A stretch of 64,000 bases of DNA from Oasisia sp. SBJ-2009 (Eukaryota > Annelida > Polychaeta > Sabellida > Siboglinidae), in assembly GCA_964017155.1 (NCBI GenBank), contig OZ024858.1, forward strand, positions 28,929,687-28,993,686, written 5' to 3'. Shown here piece after piece: positions 39,901 to 52,093 of the stretch. Position numbers and translations under genes: made by a program. The notes below the pieces were generated by a model. That model saw only the letters and a program-made list of their open reading frames with translations, did no database searches and was not told the origin of the DNA. Within the stretch, counting starts at the first letter, position 1. Each line of letters begins with the position of its first letter.

Positions 39901-42900
39901 CTGCCATCATGCAGCATTTGGTGGATTTTACTGAGATCCGAATCGACGATTTTGAGTCGTATATCAATGTTTGCCACATGAATAATGTCGACAGCGATCA
40001 TGCCAATATGCAGCCATCTTGTTGATTGGGTCACCATCCGTACCTCATTTGGTTTATATATTTTAGGGTATTTTATTTGTGTAGTCACATTGCTTCTGAT
40101 AATGGAGCACCTACTTGTGAAAGGAGTGTGCTATCTGTTGATTTTTGTGATACAAATTACCTAAATCTAAATATGCTGTATGTGTGAACTCTTTCTGGTC
40201 GATGTTAGTGTTTTGACTGCTAATTTTTTTACGATAGTTTTAAAAGTGTTTTATGTCAGTTATTAAATAAACTGAGAAATCCTTTCTATTGTGTTTTATG
40301 ATGCCGAGTGATGTCTTCTCCAACATTGTATGTTGATTTGTTTGTAGCCACTAAGAAAGCGACCTGCCAAGTTTGGACTGGGAATTATCTTCCCTCTGCC
40401 TGAGAACGACCCAAAAAGCAGAAGGTATCTTTATCCCCCTCTTCTGTGGGTGACGAGCTTCCCAGAATCCTTCCTGAAAACAGGAAGTTAAAATAATGAT
40501 ATGTCCAGTCAGGACTGTGTTGCGATTTTGACTACCCTATTCTATCAAGCAAGTGGCTTAATTGTTCAGTAAAATCTTTATAAATGAACAGGCCATAAAT
40601 ATTGTGATAAGAATATGTTTATTATTTATAAAGAGCAGATAAACAGAATGAATAGACTTCATCTAACTGTATGTCTGTATCTCATATCCTATCATTGTAC
40701 AGCATTTTAATTCAACATAATTAACATAGTTTATGGAAATAATATTTGGACAGGATTTCATCTATGCTCCTTATGTGTTATTTGACACTTTCTTACTTAA
40801 AAGCTAACACTTCAAAATAAACATTTGAGTTAGACATAGGGCCATACTACTTTATACCATGAAATTATGGGGGCTCCTATGACAGCGACATTATTGTCTT
40901 AATAGGAGCTACCAACCCTAGTTTTTAAATGTTATATGATTGTGGATTTTTATTTTGGTACAACAGGAATAAGTGCACACATTTGTTTGCATTGTAGGCC
41001 TACCGTATAGACTTATGTGAACATGATACAATATGTGTGTATAAATGCACTAACAAAATTGATGTATTTTCAACAAATTCTATTCCTACTTGGGGGTCAA
41101 TAAATGTTATGGTTATGGTTAACTAAGCCTGTGACATCAGCCATGACCATTGACCCCAGTGCCGTAGCCAAGTGTAGACTTCCTGTCCTACTGTGTTGTG
41201 TCTGTGTCTGTGTCTGTGTTGCAGGCAGTTTGAGAAGTTCTTCTTCTCCCACATCACACTGATCGCGGGCCACGTCTTCCGTCTGCGCAAGGCTGTGGAG
41301 AAGGCACTCACCAACAAGTGTCACTTCGCTGCCCTCACCATTGAGGTAGGACAAGGGTGGTCACTCTCTGGTCACTCTCTGGTCACTCTCTTGTCACTTT
41401 TATAATAACAATAATATATTTATGTCATGTTGCGCCACATCCATAATTGTTTTATGGTGCTTCACAACATATTACTATTAAAATACTTAAAAAGGATAAT
41501 TTTATGCAATACGAAGAATACTAGTATTTTTAAATAAATACTAAAATATGTGTATGTGTATACATATATAAAATTAATACAGCATAAAATAACATAGCGC
41601 TTCTAAAAATAAATAAATAAATTACCTGTTAGTCATAAAAATACATAATATATCAGTCTAGCAAATAATTCCATAACAATAATACTTATAAATGAATGTA
41701 TACATGTGATTAATAGTAATAAATAATTTAGTAAAGGTAAAAGTCGGTGCTTTACAATCGTTTGTATAGAACATTTTGAAATGCTCTGTGTCATTGGATG
41801 CTATTTAATGTGTTCTACTGTACTCATTCATTTGTAGACTTCATATGAAGGGTTTTGATGTAAAATGCAGTAAAAGCTCATTTTGAAATTTTGCCCAACT
41901 AAATCACCATTAAATGTTGTCTTTTTCAAATGTGACATATCCATAGCTATTGAGCAACGAGTTCACAAAACATGTATCATTGATGCTGTCATGAATTTGT
42001 TATATTTATGACTATGCATAAATAAAGAAGAAATGTTGTCTTTCTACAGTGTATGTCAGAGTAATTTATGTCGCACCATTAATACATAAACCATGTACAG
42101 TCATACTGCACCAAGTGCATAATTATAATGGTAATTTTTTTGACCTAACATCAGTCTGCCTTGATGTTATGTGCTTTCTTTCTTATTTCTGATTAGTAGT
42201 AAAGTGGGCTGGTTGGTTCTCGACCAATTGTTGATATCCAGCAATGATTTTTGTATTGTGTGTTTTGTTGGTTTTAAAGTGTTTTTTCTAGCACTTGATA
42301 AGCAACTCTTATATTGTGAAAACTTTACAACCGATGACTCTCACGAAGCTCATCGCTCTATGTTAGCAACACGTTTGTGACTAGAGTATTGTCGAGCTTG
42401 GTTTTCAGAGTTGTCCTTCTCTAGAATTAGTGAGTCCACTACAGGTTACACATTTACCTCCTGTGTGGGATCTTTTACTTCCTCTGGCATAGACACCAGA
42501 CCGAAGGGACCACCGGCTTTTAGTGTTTCTTCAGAAAAACACAGGCAATGTGAGGTGAATGAAATTGCCTAAGTTTCGAAACGGCAGTAGGTGGGATTGA
42601 ACCACCGTCCCCTCGATTGACAGTCCGGTACTCTACCACGCGACCACCGCTCCCCAGAAATGACAGAAATGTGGTGACTGCACTGACACGGAGAGAGAAT
42701 GTGACGTCTGTCAAACAGGCTGTTACGTGTCGTGTTTTATGACATCATTGTCCATCAGCAATGTCTCGTGTAATTAGTCTGCAAGACATAAAACACAATA
42801 TTATAAAGGAGTCTTGTCATCAAGGAGTTTATATCCGGCGTCTTTGGATGTTGTAACATTTCCAATCAAATTACGCAGGAAACCACAAACGCTTTGATGT

Positions 42901-44595
42901 AGGATAACGCAGATTAAGAATGATAAATCAAGCACAAGGACAGCGGGTCTTGGAAATGTTAAGTGGGACACAAATGAAAGGTTACATGTGTATGGCACAG
43001 TTAGGGGAGTTTATGAGAGGGTGTTGGCATTCAGTTACCTTAAAACAGTAAATAGCTGTCTTCAGTTTATGTGTGTCTAATCTGTCTCTATAGGGTTTAT
43101 GTTGTATGTTTCACTGATTTGTTATTTCAATCAAACAATGTGGTGAAATGACAAAACGCAGACAGAGACACTGGAAACAAATGGTGTGACAATCTCTGAT
43201 TGATGGCAGTTTTTATATTTAGAAATCACCTTTGAAAATTGAGTAGACATTGTCACTGTCAAATAATCTGTCAGATTCAGGTTGACAGTCAAGCTTAACC
43301 ACACACACACAAGTACACGCACGCACACACACACTGCATGCAACACATCTGTCTTATGACTGCCCTGTCATGTGTCATGTACACACAAATACAATACCCA
43401 CAAACACACACAGTATGCATGGGAGCAACATTTTTCACACTTTTTGTTTACACATGGCTTTTGATGACGTTGAAAAAGTCACATGGGGCTGTTTATTTTG
43501 TCTGTATTGGCAGTTATTTTAGATCTACTTTTGTTAACTAATGTAAAATTACCTGTGGATAGGAAAGTCAGTCAATGTTGAGTCACTCAATGTTTTTATC
43601 AGTCACATTACAATGAGTCGGCGATTATGTGGTGCATCTGAAGTGCCACTCCAGAGTTACTCCAAGGAATAAGAAGTGCATAGTCACTCACTGTCAATTA
43701 TCCAGTTCTTTTTAGGGTCTTGTTTATTGAGGTTGGTCGTCATGCGATTTCATTGATCATGTGACCTGTCAGACTGATGATGGGGCATATTTTAGCATTC
43801 AAATGCAAACCCTCTGTATACTGTGCACCATGTGTGCATGTGCAGAGACAATGTGTCGTGGTCTGTGTCCATATATAAGCATCATGTGATGTTTCGAGTT
43901 TTAAAATTTCATTGGTGAACATGATAAAAAAAATTTAGTCATTCTTTATTACTAAACCTTTGTCTTAGTTAATTTAATCCATCATAATTTTTTTATTGTG
44001 CAATGTGCTGATAGTGTAAATACCCTCTTGATCAGTTGACCTAAAGGTTTGTGATATAGAGCATAGCCGTAGAATTACGTTTTTGAAAAAACAAACCAGA
44101 CCATATATTTTCATCTTTTGTTATTCCTTGAAAATCAAAGACCACATTTCAAAATATGATCTGTTTGATGTGGTGTCAACAACCCTAACAATAGTTTGGC
44201 CGTATTGATTGATCAATCAACCCGGTATGTTTCAGGGTGTCGACATGTTCCGCAGTTGTATCAATGACCTCTACACGACCCCGAGACTGCCGCAGCCCGT
44301 CTGGCTGCACATGATGACCTACAGCACTCACAAGGTGGCGCTGTGTGATCACTTCCTGCACGAATTCATGCAGGTCTTCGAGAAATACGACACAAAGAGT
44401 ACAAAATTGTACGTAACACGACAAAGCTTTCTAGCAGATGGCAGAAAAATCAGTCTGTTTGCAATTGACGGCAAATGTCTGATATAATTATTTTATATCA
44501 ATATCCTGAAATAGTAATTACAGTTTTAAAATGAGGATTTTTTTTCAATAATCATAATTCAATCAATAATTTATATATATTTATATGTATGTATA

Positions 44596-44639
<44 letters not shown>

Positions 44640-45856
44640 AATGTAACATTTTGTGTATGCGTAATTACAACAAATGTACAATATTTGTATATTTGTTTGT
44701 AACAGTTTCCTGAGCACGCTGGTGACTGCGGTTTTGACGAATCACCTCGCATGGGTTCCCACGGTGACACCAGCAGGTGCTGTCCCCTCTAGGAACTACA
44801 TGGACAAACACACGGCCAGATGGGTAAGACACACAAGTGGAGGGCTACATGTGTCGGGTGTTTAGTTGTAATGTAACACAAAGGTGTCCATTGTCTCAGG
44901 TTGATGTCACAATTCATGTCATCCCACAAGACATTCCCTCCAGTGGTGGGAACTACTGTAAGAATTCTTTTTACTGCTTTCTGGTATATACTGCACTTTA
45001 AAATAATTATATATGAACCATTGATATTATAATGCTTACATTAATAAATAATACAATTCATTACTTCCAAATTAATTTGCATGAATTTTCGTCAGTGCTT
45101 CACATAATTCTTAATTTGTTACAGGATGTTAGAGGGAGGGTTCCAGCCCCTCTGCCCAGAGTTGGCTGAGCAATAATTTGTAACAGGAAGTCTGCTGTCT
45201 GGAATGTGGGAAAGTTAAACATCAAAGGGTATTGTGGTTAACTGTTCTCGCCTCTGCATTATTGCCAATCAATTTTGTTATGAAACTGGATGATTTGTTT
45301 ACCATTTGAACGTGTTGCAGGCAGAATCTTTCAAACTGTGAATAACTGTTCCGAGCTTAATAAAGTAATTAAACACAAATTGGCCGGCAGTTGACCTTCA
45401 GCATGTAAAGGCACACTGTATTGGAGTAACCGTCAAGAGGACTTTAATATGCAATTATCACATGGATCAAAAGCATGACAAGGATGAGCATCAAAAACAA
45501 AGCACGGCTTTCCCACAGTAGAGTGTGTAATATTAAAATAACACCTAGAGCTGGTACCCTCCCTTTACTCTTTACTTCCCGTCCTCGTTAATTAGGTTTC
45601 TTTGACGTGTGCTAAGTACACATGCACTGGTTTCTCCTTCCTAGATGGACGCCCTGGCCAAGTCTCACCCCTACAACCCCCTGTGGGCACAGTTAGGGTA
45701 AGTACCCTCAATACTCACAAAGTGCAAATAACTGCCAGTGGGTAACAGTTGTCATCAGTCATGTGTGTTTATGTTTTTGTTGTATTATTGGACATTCATG
45801 TTTAGGTCAAATGTGACTTTAAATAATCGTCATACTTAGTGACATCTTATTGGAAG

Positions 45857-45943
<87 letters not shown>

Positions 45944-48900
45944 TTTAAAAACTTTAAAACTGTACAAAAGCTCATGTGCACAAATCTATAGCATTATATA
46001 ACGAGTCCAGGAGTTGTAGGGTTTGATCTAACACAATTATAATATTTTTTAAGCTGATTTGTCACCATATCTGTGGAAGCGTCTGGTATTTTGGTATAAC
46101 ACTCCTGGACTAAACATAATTATTGCTTTGTAAGATTAATTAATTTTACAACATGCTCTCATTGATATATCTCGTATTAAGACTGACAGATATAATCATA
46201 AGTATTTCATAGATGATGTTGGTGAACATGAATCATGTGTAGACTTATCATGCAGAATGTGTGCAAGAATACCGTGGGAGTTTGAATGCGTTTTATTAAG
46301 ACGTCATATACTCCGATCTACTGTGTTACCCGTGAGCCAAGGTTACCACTCGCCTATCTCAGGGTTGTATGTGAAATAATAATAATAAAATATAGTTCTT
46401 ATATAACGCCCCATCCAAGTAATTGCTCTGGGTCGCTTTACAATGGTTATTCCAGTTAATTTAAACTAATACAAAACATACGCTTATACAACACTACTTT
46501 GACGAAATATGTTCCTGCTAATAAAAACAATTATGTTACCTTAAAATACATAAATATGTTCAAGTATACAGTGTATTAAAATAATAAATAAAAGATATAA
46601 TTAAAATAATTAATAAATTAAAATAAATGGAAGAATACCGGTAGTTAATTAATTACTGTGATCATCGAATGTAAAATAATCTGTGAAAAGATGTGTCTTG
46701 AGTGCAACTTTAAACTGATCAACACTCATGCACTAGTTCACTGTAAGGGGAAGTTAGTTCCATGCCCTTGGAGCTGCACAGCAGAAGGATGATTTTAGTG
46801 TGGGAAGTGGGCTGTGTAAGAAGTAACTGATCAGAGAGCGTAGACTGAACCATGGCGTGTCATGTGACCTGTTGTTGTTCCAGGGACCTCTACGGAGCGG
46901 TCGGTTTCCCGCTGCGCCTCAGTCGCACGGTGGTCACCGGCAGGAAGGCGGACGTTGTAGGCAGGTTCCTCAATGTGCTCAGCTACTTCGTTCGCTGTAG
47001 CGAGGTGCATGAGAACCGTCAGGGCAACGGGCCGTTCGCTACAGACAGTGACAGTGAGGTCGCTTCAGAGAGACTCCTGGAGGAGAGCTCTGTAGATGGT
47101 GATGATGAATGTTGCGAGGGGCCGGATCGGACTAAGTGTGATGCCGGGGGGTGCAGTGTTGAGACGGACGCGAGAACCACGGAGGTGGCGTGTGGGGGTT
47201 GTGTCGCAGCGCCATCTGCTGGGCAGGACAGTAGTGACGTCACGTTGTTTCCGCCCGAGATGAAGTCGTCCACTGTGTGGTACGTTGACCTGCCGTGTGA
47301 GGGCGCCACGGAGGGCGGGACGAGTAACCATGGCGACGGAGGTGATGCGGTGACTCGGACTGATGTCTGTCACATGACCACGGATCGACAAGGCAGTGGG
47401 GGTAAACGTGACCAAATCGTCCGTGACCAAATGTCTTCAGTCACAGACACGACGTCCACGTCACACGGTGGGGGTGTGGACAGCTCAACGGGGCGGGGTA
47501 GTTTAGCGCACCCTTGTGTGTCTGTTGCTGGTGGCTCCCCCACACGAACGTGCAGTGAACCTCGCGCCAGCAAGAACGTGTGTCGAGAACAGTGTGCCGC
47601 AGTGGTGACACCCAGTGAGTGTCACAGCAGTCATGAGTGGACAGCATCAGGGATTGCGAGTGACCACAGGACAGACACGACACAGTGTGGACACTGTGAC
47701 AAGGTCGAGTGTGACCGGGTCACTGACCAGCTCATTCAGACCACTGGTCAACATGCCTTGCCACAGCCTTTGTTCTTGTTCAGGAGGTTTGACCAGTCGG
47801 CCATTGATGAGACCAGTGGCCACACAGAGTCACAGCACTCTTCACCGTGGAGGCAGAAATCTAATGTGAGTGAACCGAAATGTGCAGGTGATTTACTTAG
47901 TGACACAATGTCAACAGAAACGAGTGTCAAAGTTGACACCAGTTGTGACACACAGGTGTCAATCTCCGACGTTAGTGACACACGCGAAAGGTGTCAGCTG
48001 TCACCATCTTTCATCCGGGAGGAGACAAAGCTGGTGCGAGTGAGGCTGATCGGTCGCATGGCGCCACCGGAAGTCTCTGAAACATCCCTCCAGGTGGCGC
48101 CTGTGCTGCATGCTTTTGAGGCGAAATCGGGCAACGATCGACAGGCACCAGATGGCGCTGTGATGACACAGGACGACATGGGGAGCACGAGTGACATCGG
48201 GAACAGTGTCGGCAGTCAGCGATGTACAGACACAAGTGACAGTGACAGTTGTCTGACAGAGAGCAGCGATTACCTGCTACAGGTGGACATCCCCGACGTG
48301 TCACAGGGCAGCTCCCCAGGCATGTGTTTGACCCGGGGTAAGGAAGGGTTCCAAGACAGCGGCATGTTTGAAGTGTCGGGCGGTGACGCGGTGACGTACG
48401 GCGAAGTCGCACGGACAGATGCTCGTGACAGCGGCTTCTCTACGGCGGACTTTAGCGAGTCAGTCGAAGCAGAAGACAGTCTTGTCTCGTCGTCACACAG
48501 TGGGACAACAGCGACGTCTAGTGGTGCTAGTACATTGTGCAACGATCGCCAGACGCCCTCTCGCTTTACGTTCAGCCGAAGCAACAGCATGTTCGACGAA
48601 TACTTCAGGGAAGACACGGCAGATGGCGCCACTCCATTGCCAGTACAGAGCGTTGTTGACGAAATACCAGCAGATGTTTTCAATGAGTATCTCGATGCTC
48701 CCATGCCTGACGCAAGCGAGTTACGCAAGTTCTCAGTGACTAGTCAAACGACGTCACCAAATGATGCCAAGCCTTGCTATGTCCGTCTGCCATCCATGGA
48801 AGAGAGCCCAAGCATGTTTGACGAGTACTTTGCCGACGAATCAAACAAAGTCTCGGGCACAGAGTGCGACCGTCAGGCACACACACGTGAACATTCACTA

Positions 48901-51900
48901 GAGGAGAAGACAGCACGGAAGTGTTTAGACTTTGACGAAAAGACGCAGCTGGAGACGTTGACAAATGACGCAGCAGCAGAGAGAAGTGACACCGGAGTGA
49001 CATCGTCGGCGAGACGTAAACACCGGAGCGAAGAGTTGGTCCCGAGAAAGAACAGTTTGCAGTTGGTGGGACGACAAATAAGTACGCCTGCGCCCTCTAT
49101 GGTGACATCAAGAACCAGGTGGGTGGTCATACACTCTACCTTCTAAAACATTATTAAAAAACATATTTATCCATACTGCATCATTAAGTGTGCATGAACA
49201 AGTTTAAAACACACCTTAAGACTTATTATTTCAAGATTGCTTTTAATGTCTAGTTTTTCTACACCTTTCACCCTTTTATATTCTTTATTTACTTGTTTAC
49301 TCATTACTTGTCATTTTAATTATTTATTAATTAATAGTTTACAAATTAACGTATATTTGAGTTTTTATAATTACAATTGACACAACTATTATATTGCTCA
49401 TGCTGTAGTCATTTGTTAATAATTAAGTACTATGTATATTATTATATATTTATTTATTCTGCTACTTTATATACATATATATATGTATGTATATTTTCTT
49501 GACTACATTGACATATGATATAGACTATGACAATGCCATCTCTGTTTAATTTTAGTTTCTCTTGTAGTTCTGTACAACACTGATTTAGACAAACGTACTC
49601 ATATGTTTTACTTGTACTTTTATTTATTTCTTAGGATGTTTTAATGTTGTCAACACTACCGAACAGAGTTTGTACTGTGGATTTGAGTGTCTAAATAAAG
49701 TGTATTATTAATATTGAATATATTGTTCATGGCTCCAAGAATGGTTTATTGTAGGTAATTTAACTTATTGTGGAGCTTAATGTCGAAGATGAGTACGACA
49801 TTTCGATCCGTCAACTACGGACCTTGTTCACATACTGGTGTCATGTGAATTGCCTCAGATTTCGGTGGGATAATTTGGTTGGCACAGAATGCGACTGTCA
49901 GCCACACACAAGTACACCAGCATCCCTGGTCTCATGAACAGAGACCAGTGATACCATCTGCCTGCCATCTACAACCAAATTATCCCGCTGAAATCTGAGG
50001 CAACACACGTGACACCAGTACGTGAACAAGGTCTGTAGCTGACGGATCGAAACGTTGTACTCATCTTCAACATTAAGCTCCAAAGTAAGTTAAATTATCT
50101 ACAATGCATCATTAATATTTGACTCTCATGATTTTTATCATGTCGGATGAAAATTACAGTTTTTTATGCGTTTCTAAAAATGCTCATGTCACAAAGCAGA
50201 TTTTAAACATGAGATAACCACACAGATGATGTCAGAGAACTTTAAGTGACATCTTGTGTTTGACATGGAACTAATACCACCACAACGACGACTGTCTCAG
50301 GTCAACCACGCCGACAGAGTTTGTACGACGACGGCACATGTCAACAGTGAGTGGCACCAGCGTCGACTCCATCCTCAATCTCACAGAGGTGCCAATGCCC
50401 AGGTAACTTATGCAACTTGTCATACAGCCAGGCTCTGTCACAGTGGTCCATAGCTTTATGTAGAGACCCCTCCACCTATCATTCGGATGGGTAAAAACGA
50501 ATATGGATGGGTAGAAGTATGGGTGGGCGGGTGGTGGACGGGTAAAAAATGAAGGAGCAAAAAAAGGTCTTCAAAACCATAGATATTGTTAGTTATGCCT
50601 TGAAAGTGAGTGTACATGGTGTCACATGTGTGTTTGTAGCCCATTTCAGGTCATCAGGCACATTTGAAAGTTTGTAAACTGGCTTAACAATTAACATCCA
50701 TGTGTCCACCAAAACATGTGTGACTGGCAATAATGTTATCCTGCATTGGTCAGAAACAATGTGCAACTGTTTTACAGTTATACGTGGCATCTTGTGACCA
50801 CAAATATACAACCTTATTATTTGCCATGCTAGCTGTGGTTTTGTTTATTATAACTTTTGCATTTTATTAAACAAGTATATATAGGCGTTTCACCAGATTC
50901 ATTGCGATAATGACTTATTTAGGGAAATCACTACCACTTTTAGTACGGTTTCTTCATATGTTCTTTAACAATGATATCTTGTTTCTATTCCAATTGTGTT
51001 CATTGTATATTTGTTACATTTTGTCATATACAAATAAGTAGATATTCATTATATTTAATTTTATTTAGTCTACCCAGCAATTAGTGTATGTTTTAAAGGT
51101 CCTGTAAATTGAGTTTTTTTTAAATAAATGTTCCAGTATTTTGTTTCAATCAAATATTATATAATTATACATAATTATAAATACTGTTGCGGCCCTTGAA
51201 TGTTATATTGCACTCTCTTTTCAGATGCATTATGAACTTAGCAATGATAACGGTAAACATTATTAGTATTGCACTTCTTTTACAACTTTTCAACGAGTTG
51301 TATGCACTGTATATATGATGTCAAATGTGTTATTGTTGAAATAGATTTCATTCACATTCAGACTGTTTGGTGATGTGTGTGTCTGTGTGTTGCCAGGTCT
51401 GAGGTTCTGGAGGACACGCAGTCTGCTCTGATGTTCAACAGGAACTTTGGTAGTTCGCTCATTGCGGGTTACTCTGACCACTACCTGTCTGACTTTGTAC
51501 TCCACGGGACCAGTAACACTACCAGCAACTTCCACAGTCGTCTACACGCCGACCTGACGCTACCTCTACAGGTACTAGACATATCTCCAGTGTTGTTTTC
51601 ACTAGACATTGTTTCAGGTACTAGATATATCTCCAGTGTTGTTTTCACTAGACAGTTTCAGGTACGAGATATATCTCCAGTGTTATTTTCACTAAACATT
51701 TTCAGGTACTAGACATATCTCCAGTGTTGCTTTCACTAAACATTTTCAGGTACTAGACATATCTCCAGTGTTGCTTTCACTAGACATTGTTTCAGGCAGC
51801 CAAAAGGATTTTGTTAAGTGTTACAGATGAAACATGTATTCTCCTGATCGTGTTGAAAATGAGGCACAACTTGCAGTATATTTGTTTTGCTGTTTGTTCC

Positions 51901-52059
51901 AGAACTCCGTCCTGGACGAGCCAATCACAGAGACTGTGTGTATCATCGCAGACACCGACAAATGGTAAGTTCTGACATCTACAAATCAGTGTAGCTAATG
52001 TTGGCAAGATATGGCTACTGTGTTGTATAGTGTTTTATATATATATATATACATATATA

Positions 52060-52093
<34 letters not shown>

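Noticed and set aside
42583..42655. tRNA gene on the minus strand
   Set aside because: A and B boxes are present, but the acceptor arm and anticodon stem do not pair and a longer body follows, so it is a SINE head.
46852..46883. ATG at 46852 as start of a separate intronless gene
   Set aside because: The conserved FNIP block begins after the AG acceptor at 46882-46883 and joins exon 13 in phase (LG-DLYG), so the upstream ATG is intronic.
47019..49130. Several minus-strand ORFs of 80-150 codons
   Set aside because: All are shadows of the large FNIP exon 14.
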